Source: Enterobacteriaceae bacterium UBA3516
GTDB taxonomy: Bacteria; Pseudomonadota; Gammaproteobacteria; Enterobacterales; Enterobacteriaceae
Assembly: GCA_002377245.1 (NCBI GenBank)
Contig: DFPL01000209.1
Coordinates: 11,140-18,814, forward strand
DNA length: 7,675 nucleotides
Direction: 5' to 3'
Below, piece by piece: positions 1 through 5,849 of this stretch. The first letter of the stretch is position 1. Every line of letters starts with the position of its first letter. The notes beneath the pieces are model-generated. The model had not been told where the DNA came from. It worked only from the letters and a program-made list of their open reading frames with translations, and ran no database searches. A program made the position numbers and the translations under genes.

Positions 1-1
1 C

Positions 2-76
2 AATCCTGAGAATCCGGGCACCCCTGAAAACCCGGGTAATCCAGGCACGGGCAACCCAGGCAGCGGCAAGCCGGGC
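2..76 (+). repeat. Degenerate Pro-Gly-Asn linker repeats in the autotransporter
   Basis: Twenty-five codons encode tandem, imperfect NPGT/NPGN/NPEN-like units that end just before the sequence GIFQTVAQ. Such low-complexity linkers commonly separate the passenger from the barrel connector in autotransporters. The repeat probably extends left of the window. Repeat number may vary between strains, which is an inference. Confidence 0.7.
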
Positions 77-1195
77 ATTTTCCAGACCGTCGCCCAGACG
101 AGTAACCAGTGGAATACCTCAGGCGCGCTCTCTACCCTGACGCAAAGCGGCCCATCGCTTGCTCTTTACAACTCCCTGCTGATGTTAAGCGCACCGGAGG
201 CACGCGAGGCATTTAATCAACTGTCGGGCGAGGCTTACCCTTCGGTTCAGTCCACACTGATCGCGGGCAGCAGTCAGCTGTTTAATGTGTTGAATCAGCG
301 AATGACGGGCGCCTTCGATGATGACATGCAGACGATACCGCCGCTGGCGATGTCCTTTGCGCAGTCGCCGGTCGAACAGAGTAATGGCGTTTGGGGTCAG
401 ACGTTCGGCTCCTGGGTGAAAACCGACGGCGACGGTAATACCGGTAAGCTGGATGGTAATACCGCGGGCTTCCTGTTGGGCGGCGACCGCAAGCTGGATG
501 GGCAGAACGTGAGACTGGGTGGCTTCTTCGGCTACAGCCGTGGAAACTACGACATCGACAGCCGTCGCTCCTCAATGGATATCGATAACTACCATCTCGG
601 CCTGTACGCGGCAGCGCGTCAGGAAGCCTTCTCCCTGCGCGGATCGGTGGGTTATACCTGGCATAAAATTGACGCCGAACGTAAGGTCGATTTCAGCGGT
701 TACTCGGATCGCCTGAACGCGGACTACGATGCTAACTCGCTGCTGGCCTTCACCGAAGCCGGTTATCGCTTCGGCCAGGCAGAGCAGAACATCGAACCGT
801 TCATCAACCTGAGCTATGTCCGCCTGAATACGGATGACTTTAAAGAGAAAGGCGGTGCCGCCGCGCTAAGCGTGCGTAATGAAACCACCGATACCTTCTT
901 CTCTACGCTGGGTGCGCGTGGCGTAACCGAACTGCCGAAAAACGTCAGCCTTTATGGCTCGTTAGGCTGGCAGCATGCCTACGGTGATAAAAAAGCCTCC
1001 TCGCGCATGGCATTTGCCGGCAGCGATGGCTTCACCACCGAAGGAACGCCGGTTGACGAGGATATGCTGGTCGGCGATGTGGGCGTCAGCTTCGCGCTGC
1101 CGAACTCAGCGACGCTGAACGTGGGTTACAAAGGGCAAATCGGCTCCGACACTCGCGTCAACGCGGTAAACGCCAACCTCCGTTGGACATTCTGA
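2..1195 (+). CDS. Autotransporter C-terminal part (linker plus beta-barrel), 5'-truncated by the window
   Basis: This is the last 397 residues of a type V (autotransporter) secreted protein. The frame is open from base 2, so the start and passenger domain lie outside the window. Residues 1-25 are a Pro/Gly/Asn-rich linker. Residues 26-129 are a mostly helical connector containing the AREAFNQLSGE-type segment common just before autotransporter barrels. The barrel begins near GVWGQTFGSW (about residue 130) and ends in NLRWTF, the aromatic C-terminal signature recognised by the BAM machinery. At about 268 residues the barrel has the usual size of the Pfam autotransporter domain. It should sit in the outer membrane and export or display the passenger. 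The passenger's function (protease, adhesin or other) cannot be told from this part. An intrinsic terminator follows the stop codon closely. Base composition is clearly richer in G+C than the genes to the right. Family assignment is firm; the specific protein is not recognised. Confidence 0.93.
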   Translation, partial: NPENPGTPENPGNPGTGNPGSGKPGIFQTVAQTSNQWNTSGALSTLTQSGPSLALYNSLLMLSAPEAREAFNQLSGEAYPSVQSTLIAGSSQLFNVLNQRMTGAFDDDMQTIPPLAMSFAQSPVEQSNGVWGQTFGSWVKTDGDGNTGKLDGNTAGFLLGGDRKLDGQNVRLGGFFGYSRGNYDIDSRRSSMDIDNYHLGLYAAARQEAFSLRGSVGYTWHKIDAERKVDFSGYSDRLNADYDANSLLAFTEAGYRFGQAEQNIEPFINLSYVRLNTDDFKEKGGAAALSVRNETTDTFFSTLGARGVTELPKNVSLYGSLGWQHAYGDKKASSRMAFAGSDGFTTEGTPVDEDMLVGDVGVSFALPNSATLNVGYKGQIGSDTRVNAVNANLRWTF

Positions 1196-1218
1196 GTGAT
1201 ATAACGCGTTAGCAACAC

Positions 1219-1244
1219 GCCGCCCCGCAACGGGCGGCTTTTTT
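1219..1244 (+). terminator. Intrinsic terminator of the autotransporter gene
   Basis: A 7-bp all-G/C stem (GCCGCCC, 1219-1225, with GGGCGGC, 1232-1238) closes a 6-nt loop and is followed directly by six T residues (1239-1244). It lies 23 nt after the autotransporter stop codon, as expected for a Rho-independent terminator. Confidence 0.9.
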
Positions 1245-1262
1245 ACTTCTTGAGCAAACCGA

Positions 1263-1448
1263 TTATTTTGCGATTCTTAAACAGCCCCGCCAGTCACGTA
1301 ACCATTTTTCGCGTTTGATTTCCGGGTTTTCACTCACTTCAATCACGCCGAAGACACTCTTTTTTATACCTTTCACCTGCTCTTTGAGCATTTTGAGCAC
1401 TGCTCGCTTTGCGACGCCCTCGCCCGGCCCACGCCGTTCGCACGACAC
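1263..1448 (-). CDS. Small basic protein of unknown function (61 aa, GTG start), possibly decayed
   Basis: The frame encodes 61 residues, rich in Lys, Arg and Glu, starting at GTG. I do not recognise the family. Codon choice from about residue 16 onward (AVLKMLKEQVKG to REKWLRDW) looks like normal enterobacterial coding sequence, so at least this part was probably translated. The GTG start has no well-placed ribosome binding site of its own. The best site, AAGGG at 1463-1467, instead fits an ATG at 1456 in a different phase, which opens a separate 27-codon frame over the first part. The locus could be a gene with a one-base indel, an overlapping or coupled pair, or chance. It converges on the autotransporter gene and stops 18 nt past that gene's terminator. 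No signal peptide, membrane segment or catalytic motif is visible. Confidence 0.35.
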   Translation of the reverse strand: MSCERRGPGEGVAKRAVLKMLKEQVKGIKKSVFGVIEVSENPEIKREKWLRDWRGCLRIAK

Positions 1449-1456
1449 ATTTTCAT
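1373..1456 (-). CDS. Possible 27-aa leader or overlapping small ORF with a good ribosome binding site
   Basis: An ATG at 1456 on the minus strand is preceded by AAGGG with a 6-nt spacer, the best ribosome binding site in this gap. The frame runs 27 codons, is rich in Arg, Ser, Cys and Lys, and stops at TGA (1373-1375) inside the 61-codon frame, which lies in another phase. Upstream on the same strand is a 6-bp hairpin (1495-1512), which could be a leader structure. The ORF may be a leader peptide, the true N-terminus of a frameshifted gene, or chance. No family is recognised. Confidence 0.25.
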   Translation of the reverse strand: MKMCRANGVGRARASQSEQCSKCSKSR

Positions 1457-1737
1457 CTGTCGCCCTTATGGACTTTTCAGGAGGCTAATCCCGACGCCTG
1501 ATTTTGCAGGCGCAAAACCACCATACTGAGAATATATACAGGGAACAATGAAACGAGCCTGAGTGTGTGCGGTTTAATTGTAAAATGGAACAGCACTCGT
1601 GAAACAGAACTTGCTTACTGAAATTTTAGGAATATCGGAATCTGTTTATTGCTTGAAAAAATTGAGACTGGAATTGTGAGCTGTGTGTTGAAATGTCAAG
1701 TGTAAGTGATTGAATCAATTAATGAAAACCAAATCAT

Positions 1738-1752
1738 CCAGTAAGATACTGG
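1738..1752 (-). terminator. Perfect 6-bp hairpin, weak candidate terminator for the GntR regulator
   Basis: CCAGTA (1738-1743) pairs exactly with TACTGG (1747-1752) around a 3-nt loop. Read on the minus strand, the hairpin lies about 75 nt past the regulator's stop codon. It is followed by a T-rich but interrupted tail (ATGATTTGGTTTT), so it could terminate regulator transcription. The tail is not canonical, hence the low confidence. Confidence 0.3.
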
Positions 1753-1759
1753 TTCATTA

Positions 1760-1806
1760 TGCTTTTGGCAAATTAAACAAAGAACCATTTTAACTTGCCG
1801 AATGCA
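1760..1806. repeat. 18-bp-arm imperfect inverted repeat after the regulator gene
   Basis: Arm 1760-1777 pairs with arm 1789-1806 around an 11-nt loop, with two mismatches and one G-T wobble in 18 positions. It lies 21 nt downstream of the GntR stop codon. The transcript could form a long 3' hairpin that protects or ends the mRNA, but no U-tract follows on either strand. The arms could also be the ends of a tiny decayed mobile element; no flanking target duplication was noticed. Confidence 0.55.
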
Positions 1807-1827
1807 ATTTGGAGTTTTAAAAAATAG

Positions 1828-2562
1828 TTATGTTCTTTCTGTATTTTGCCTGAGTGGAAAAAGACGAGTATTAATTATTGCGATGTTCACCTCACATGGC
1901 GTGCCATCATCCAGATAAACCGTTTCGTTAATCTCCATAACCGCATCATTTTCTTTTAAACCGAGTAATTGTATAACCTCAGGATCAGATAAATGTACGG
2001 CGGTCAGGTTTTGATCCCTACGTTGGACTTTCTTCCCCGTAAGTTGCTCAATATAAGTATATTTTGAAATTTCAAGCTGACTGAACTCCATGCTGCTAAA
2101 CATGTTTACAGGCAAATGAATGTACTCAAGTGCAACGGGAGTCTCGTCAAAGCACATTAACCTCAGAATTTTATATACCTGATCGCTGTTCTTAATTCGT
2201 AAGGCTTGTGCCATATCCGCTGAAGGCACTTTCATTATACCTACCGTTATGATTTTCCTGACCCCTTTATGACCATTCTTTTGTGCCTGATAGTCAAAAG
2301 GTGAAAGAGCGTGAAATCGTCCAGAATGATTGCTCTTGCCTATAGATCCAACAAAGAGTCCAGAGCCCTTCACCCGATAAATCCGTTGCTGCTCAATCAG
2401 AATCCTCGTGGCTTCTCTTACTGTTGCTCGGGTAATGCCGATATTCTTTGCTATCGCAATTTCAGTATCCAATTTATCACCAGGAAGCAACTCATCCTCC
2501 TTAATCTTCCTGAGGATGTAATCGACAACCTCTTTCTGCTTCTCTGTAATGCCATCGATCAT
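1828..2562 (-). CDS. GntR-family transcriptional regulator, HutC/UTRA subgroup (244 aa)
   Basis: This is a probable ligand-responsive repressor of the divergent transketolase-PTS operon. The N-terminal winged helix-turn-helix covers about residues 1-72. Its recognition-helix region is near ITRATVREATRILIEQ (42-57), and the wing has VKGSGLFV (64-71). Residues about 95-240 match the UTRA ligand-binding fold in pattern and length, including ILRLMCFDETPVALEY and the closing strand with CEVNIAIINTRLFPL. Members typically bind a phosphorylated sugar or similar metabolite as inducer. The 244-residue length is normal for the subgroup. The ATG at 2562 has an AGGA-type ribosome binding site 10-13 nt upstream. 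The gene is transcribed away from the operon across a 444-bp shared control region holding a GTnTAnAC motif, the core I recall for HutC-type operators. The effector is not predictable, but the PTS product is the natural guess. Confidence 0.9.
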   Translation of the reverse strand: MIDGITEKQKEVVDYILRKIKEDELLPGDKLDTEIAIAKNIGITRATVREATRILIEQQRIYRVKGSGLFVGSIGKSNHSGRFHALSPFDYQAQKNGHKGVRKIITVGIMKVPSADMAQALRIKNSDQVYKILRLMCFDETPVALEYIHLPVNMFSSMEFSQLEISKYTYIEQLTGKKVQRRDQNLTAVHLSDPEVIQLLGLKENDAVMEINETVYLDDGTPCEVNIAIINTRLFPLRQNTERT

Positions 2563-2762
2563 CTCTTTTTTTCCTGATAAGTGGGTATGTATGGCTCATC
2601 TGAGCCCAAATGTGAGCATGTTTGCACGACTTTCTTTTCTGTCTACTGATTCGTTCATAGCATTATGTGATCAAGTTAACGAATTTATACTAATCAGCAC
2701 CATGTCTAGCTATATTTCAATTTTACATATTGTATCTGTACACGTCCAGGTGCATCATCAAG

Positions 2763-2791
2763 ATGACTATACACATTAAACATGTCTATAC
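2763..2791. promoter_or_regulatory. Candidate GntR/HutC operator: 10-bp direct repeat, one copy with GTCTATAC
   Basis: ATGACTATAC (2763-2772) and ATGTCTATAC (2782-2791) differ by one base and lie 19 bp apart, about two helical turns. The second contains GTCTATAC (2784-2791), an exact match to the GTnTAnAC core described for HutC-type GntR regulators; the first misses by one base. A partial third copy, ATGTCTA, is at 2702-2708. The second copy overlaps the proposed -10 box, which fits repression. This is read by eye with no binding evidence. Confidence 0.45.
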
Positions 2792-2792
2792 T
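2763..2792 (+). promoter_or_regulatory. Candidate promoter of the transketolase-PTS operon
   Basis: The proposed -35 is ATGACT (2763-2768; shares TGAC with TTGACA) and the -10 is TATACT (2787-2792; 5 of 6 to TATAAT), with an 18-bp spacer. Transcription would start near 2799 and leave a leader of roughly 208 nt before the transketolase ATG, containing the palindrome and GTTTGAC repeats. I found no better sigma-70 pair closer to the gene, but a nearer, activator-dependent promoter is possible. Confidence 0.35.
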
Positions 2793-2900
2793 TATATTAT
2801 TTGATATGAATGAGAAACCAGTAATTTACGGCATGAATAAGAAACATATTATTCTACTGTTTTTAAAGAACAAATAATTATACCTGGGTTTGTTTTTATC

Positions 2901-2923
2901 GGTAGGCATGCTGCATGCCTGCC
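2901..2923. repeat. Strong palindrome/hairpin in the operon leader
   Basis: AGGCATGCTGCATGCCT (2904-2920) is a perfect inverted repeat around one central base. As RNA it extends to a 10-bp stem (2901-2910 with 2914-2923, one G-U pair) with a CTG loop. No T-tract follows on either strand, so it is not a simple terminator. It lies about 84 nt before the transketolase ATG and could be a DNA-binding site or a leader structure affecting translation or stability. Confidence 0.6.
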
Positions 2924-2953
2924 CGGGTAATGTCATTGTTATTCATTCGACCA

Positions 2954-2979
2954 ACATAGTTTGACTGGACATGTTTGAC
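2954..2979. repeat. Direct repeat ACAT(A)GTTTGAC just upstream of transketolase
   Basis: ACATAGTTTGAC (2954-2965) and ACATGTTTGAC (2969-2979) repeat with one extra base in the first copy, leaving three bases between them. They sit 28-53 nt before the ATG. Tandem sites of this type can be activator or repressor targets; they do not match the GTnTAnAC motif. The function is unknown. Confidence 0.4.
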
Positions 2980-3006
2980 ATTTAAACGACGTGAAGAGAG
3001 AAGAGA

Positions 3007-5001
3007 ATGTTCAATAGAGAGTTAGCAAACGCGATTCGTTTTCTCAGTATCGATGCGATTGAGAATGCAAATTCCGGTCATCCTGGTGCACCGATGGGTA
3101 TGGCCGATATTGCAGAGGTTGTCTGGCGCCGTCACCTTCGCCACAATCCGAAAAACCCAAAATGGGTCAACCGTGATCGGTATGTTCAGTCAAACGGTCA
3201 TGGCTCCATGCTGATTTATGCGTTACTCCATCTCACCGGATATGACCTTTCCACCGATGATCTTCGTGCATTCCGTCAACTTCACTCCCGTACACCAGGA
3301 CACCCTGAATATGGATACACCCCTGGTGTGGAAACAACAACCGGTCCATTGGGTCAGGGTGTTGCCAATGCGGTAGGCATGGCAATTGCGGAGAAAGCGC
3401 TCGCCGCACACTTTAACAAGTCTGGTATCAACATTGTTGATCACCATACCTGGTTATTCCTCGGTGATGGCTGTCTGATGGAGGGCATCAGTCATGAAGC
3501 CTGTAGTCTGGCTGGAACTTTAAAACTTGGAAAACTCATTGCAGTCTGGGATGACAATGGAATCTCTATTGATGGTCACGTGGAAGGCTGGTTCTCAGAA
3601 AATACTCCTGAGCGTTTTCACGCTTATGGTTGGCACGTTATTGAAGGTGTAGATGGCCATGACCCGGCGGCTATTGATGCAGCAATACGTGAAGCGAAGT
3701 CGGTAACTGACAAACCCAGCCTTCTGTGCTGCAAAACGATTATTGGTTTTGGTTCTCCAAATAAAGCTAACAGCCATGAATGTCATGGCTCCGCTCTTGG
3801 TTCTGACGAAGTTGCACGGGTACGCAAGGCACTCAACTGGCCTTATCGGCCCTTTGAAATTCCAGAGCACATCTACCAGGCGTGGGATGCTACAGAGCAA
3901 GGCCGCCAGTCAGAAGAAGAGTGGAATACACTCTTTGCCCATTACCAGCAGGAATGGCCAGAGCTTGCGAATGAGTATATCCGTCGGATGAGTGGGGAGC
4001 TACCGGATAGCTGGCAGGAAAATATCTCTACTTATATCGAAAAATTGCAAGCCAACCCTGCAAGTCTGGCAACACGTCAGGTCAGCCAGAACTGTCTGAG
4101 CCACTTTGCTGAAACACTCACTGAGTTGATGGGGGGCTCTGCAGATCTGTCGCCTTCTAACCTGACTCGTCATAAAGACTCAGTTGATTTCAGCCCGGCG
4201 AACCCTGCGGGAAATTATATCTCTTTTGGAGTCCGTGAATTCGGCATGTCGGCCATTATGAATGGTCTGGCATTGCATGGTGGTTTCATCCCCTATGGGG
4301 GAACCTTTCTGATGTTTATGGAATATGCCCGTAATGCGGTACGCATGGCCGCCTTAATGAAGATCCGTTCAATATTTGTCTATACCCATGACACCATTGG
4401 GTTAGGAGAAGATGGTCCCACTCATCAGCCTGTCGAGCAACTCGCTTCCCTTCGTTTAACCCCAAATATGGAAACCTGGCGTGGATGCGATCAGGTTGAA
4501 GTCGCAGTCGCCTGGCAGCAGGCCTTAGAACGCAAGAATGGTCCATCTGCGTTGATTCTTACCCGCCAGCCGCTTGAGCAGCAACACCGAGACACGCAGC
4601 AACTGAACAATATTACCCGCGGCGGTTATGTTCTGGTTGATTGCGACGGACAGCCTGAAATAGTGCTTATTTCAGCCGGTTCAGAAGTTCAGCTAGTCGT
4701 TGCAGCAGCCGCCACTCTGAAAGAGGAAGGGTATCAGGTTCGTGTCGTATCTATGCCTTGTACAGAGCGTTTCGACAAGCAAGAGGAAACGTATAAAGCG
4801 TCCGTATTGCCGAAAAATGTTCGTAAGCGTCTTGCTGTTGAGGCGAGTATTGAAGGGTTTTGGCAACGTTATACCGGACTTGATGGCAAAGTCATCGGTA
4901 TGACTTCATTTGGTGAGTCAGCATCGGCAAACGTGCTGTTTAAACATTTTGGTTTTACAAAGGAAAATGTCCTCGACGTCGCTCGAAGCATGCTGGGCTG
5001 A
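3007..5001 (+). CDS. tkt: Transketolase (664 aa), dedicated paralogue in a PTS operon
   Basis: This thiamine-diphosphate enzyme moves two-carbon ketol units between ketose and aldose phosphates (for example xylulose 5-P, ribose 5-P, erythrose 4-P) in the cytosolic pentose phosphate pathway. Length and sequence match E. coli TktA (663 aa) throughout. Visible hallmarks are His25 in SGHPGAPMG, His65 in SNGHGSM, GDG at 153-155 opening the ThDP/Mg motif that ends in DDNGISIDGH, His260 in SHECHG, catalytic Glu411 in VREFGM, and His473 in GLGEDGPTHQP. All main catalytic residues are present, so the enzyme should be active. Salmonella, as I recall, carries a related locus in which transketolase is split into two ORFs; here it is one intact gene. 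The ATG at 3007 follows a purine-rich AAGAGAG stretch. It is the first gene of the operon, with EIIA 33 nt downstream. A housekeeping tkt presumably lies elsewhere, so this copy probably handles flux from the imported substrate. Confidence 0.96.
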   Translation: MFNRELANAIRFLSIDAIENANSGHPGAPMGMADIAEVVWRRHLRHNPKNPKWVNRDRYVQSNGHGSMLIYALLHLTGYDLSTDDLRAFRQLHSRTPGHPEYGYTPGVETTTGPLGQGVANAVGMAIAEKALAAHFNKSGINIVDHHTWLFLGDGCLMEGISHEACSLAGTLKLGKLIAVWDDNGISIDGHVEGWFSENTPERFHAYGWHVIEGVDGHDPAAIDAAIREAKSVTDKPSLLCCKTIIGFGSPNKANSHECHGSALGSDEVARVRKALNWPYRPFEIPEHIYQAWDATEQGRQSEEEWNTLFAHYQQEWPELANEYIRRMSGELPDSWQENISTYIEKLQANPASLATRQVSQNCLSHFAETLTELMGGSADLSPSNLTRHKDSVDFSPANPAGNYISFGVREFGMSAIMNGLALHGGFIPYGGTFLMFMEYARNAVRMAALMKIRSIFVYTHDTIGLGEDGPTHQPVEQLASLRLTPNMETWRGCDQVEVAVAWQQALERKNGPSALILTRQPLEQQHRDTQQLNNITRGGYVLVDCDGQPEIVLISAGSEVQLVVAAAATLKEEGYQVRVVSMPCTERFDKQEETYKASVLPKNVRKRLAVEASIEGFWQRYTGLDGKVIGMTSFGESASANVLFKHFGFTKENVLDVARSMLG

Positions 5002-5034
5002 TTAACACTAATAATTTCACCAAGAGAATACGAC

Positions 5035-5496
5035 ATGTCACATTTATCAAAATGGCTCAATACCCATAGGATTCAGTTCGTTGAATCAGTTTCCGACTGG
5101 AAAGAAGCCATTGAAATTGCAGGAAAGCCGCTGATTAAAGATGGGGCAATATCTCAGAACTATATTGATGCGATTATTCGGCAAAAAGAAGCGATAGGTC
5201 CTTATTTTGTCATCGCACCCGGCATTGCAATGCCTCACGCTCGTCCTGAGGAGGGAGCTCTTTCTCTCGGTCTTTCAATAGTAAAAATTAAGCATGCGGT
5301 AAAATTTGGCTCAGAAGATAATGATCCGGTGACTATTGTTTTAATGTTCTCTGCTCCTGACAGTAATAGCCACATTGAGATGATTTCGCAGATGGCCGAG
5401 GTATTATCTGATGAAGAAATCATGGGCAGGATTTTTAACGTAAGCAATGCCCAAGAACTACATAATATATTAATGGGCAGCCCTGCTGCTCAGTAA
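5035..5496 (+). CDS. PTS EIIA subunit, ascorbate (UlaC/SgaA)-like (153 aa)
   Basis: This soluble phosphocarrier takes phosphate from HPr and passes it to the EIIB encoded next. The fold is the mannitol/fructose-type EIIA (PTS EIIA type 2). The signature GPYFVIAPGIAMPHARPEEGA contains the phosphorylatable histidine, His68, and is very close to the UlaC and SgcA version (PYFVLAPGLAMPHGRPEEG in UlaC). The 153-residue length equals UlaC (154). The EDNDPV segment after the active site is also shared. The ATG at 5035 has AAGAG (5022-5026) 8 nt upstream. It is the second gene of the operon, with short gaps on both sides (33 nt before, 40 nt after to the preferred EIIB start), so co-transcription is expected. 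The transported substrate is not set by this subunit. Confidence 0.94.
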   Translation: MSHLSKWLNTHRIQFVESVSDWKEAIEIAGKPLIKDGAISQNYIDAIIRQKEAIGPYFVIAPGIAMPHARPEEGALSLGLSIVKIKHAVKFGSEDNDPVTIVLMFSAPDSNSHIEMISQMAEVLSDEEIMGRIFNVSNAQELHNILMGSPAAQ

Positions 5497-5536
5497 TTAC
5501 ACAATCACTTGAAACAAATAACTAATGAGGCAGATT

Positions 5537-5809
5537 ATGAAAATTATGGCGGTATGTGGCGCAGGTTTGGGTAGCAGTTTCATGATGGAAATGAATATAA
5601 AAAAGGTGCTCAAAAAACTCGATATTACGGCAGAAGTTGAGCATTCAGATTTAGGATCTGTTACTCCGGAACTGGCTAATGTTTTTGTTATGGGTAAAGA
5701 CATTGCTTTTAGTGCAAACCTACCTGAAGAAAAAATCATTGTGATTAACAGCCTCATTGACATCAAAGAACTTGAGGAAAAAATCAAAGCATTTTTTGAT
5801 AAACAATAA
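5537..5809 (+). CDS. PTS EIIB subunit, ascorbate (UlaB/SgaB)-like (90 aa)
   Basis: This small soluble domain accepts phosphate from EIIA and donates it to the substrate carried by EIIC. The N-terminus MKIMAVCGAGLGSS holds the phosphorylated cysteine, Cys7, in the P-loop-like CGxGxGSS motif of lactose/ascorbate-type EIIB proteins. The rest alternates beta and helical segments as expected. At 90 residues it is close to SgcB (92) and shorter than UlaB (101). I chose the ATG at 5537 because GAGG (5527-5530) sits 6 nt before it. The in-frame ATG at 5525 would add four residues (MRQI) but has no ribosome binding site. EIIC follows after 40 nt. Confidence 0.92.
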   Translation: MKIMAVCGAGLGSSFMMEMNIKKVLKKLDITAEVEHSDLGSVTPELANVFVMGKDIAFSANLPEEKIIVINSLIDIKELEEKIKAFFDKQ

Positions 5810-5849
5810 TTAATCAAATGAAAATTTACACCCTACCACTGAGGTTAAT

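Larger units (their letters stand above)
1449..1827. other. Gap upstream of the small ORFs and downstream of the regulator: hairpins, no gene seen
   Basis: Apart from the ends of the small ORFs, I see no convincing gene here. The stretch becomes A+T-rich from about 1515. It contains a hairpin CGCCTG/CAGGCG (1495-1500 with 1507-1512, loop ATTTTG) that lacks a T-tract on either strand, and the two inverted repeats listed separately at 1738-1752 and 1760-1806. The compositional change between the autotransporter side and this side could mark an old junction. Confidence 0.5.

Noticed and set aside
282..575. 97-codon minus-strand ORF inside the autotransporter gene
   Set aside because: It is antisense to a well-supported beta-barrel frame, Arg/Ser-rich in the way G+C-rich shadows are, and has no separate signals.
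1219..1827. Second copy of the tRNA 3' end as the other attachment site
   Set aside because: I looked for the GGTTCGAACC core and acceptor sequence in the gap left of the operon and did not find them.
2611..2681. Two TGTGA half-sites (2611-2615 and 2666-2670) as CRP sites
   Set aside because: Their second halves match TCACA in only three of five positions, and they lie far from the best operon promoter. Catabolite control is plausible for a PTS, but these sites do not show it.
2549..2779. 76-codon plus-strand ORF across the regulator-operon control region
   Set aside because: It overlaps the regulator start and the operator and promoter candidates, shows no recognisable domain, and its composition follows the A+T-rich intergenic DNA.
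2901..2923. Leader palindrome as an intrinsic terminator or attenuator
   Set aside because: No run of T follows the stem on either strand, so it was kept only as an unexplained palindrome.
3595..3900. 101-codon minus-strand ORF within the transketolase gene
   Set aside because: It is antisense to a fully conserved enzyme frame and has no recognisable motif.
5497..5817. 106-codon minus-strand ORF opposite EIIB
   Set aside because: It is the antisense shadow of the EIIB gene, whose Cys motif and ribosome binding site clearly mark the real frame.
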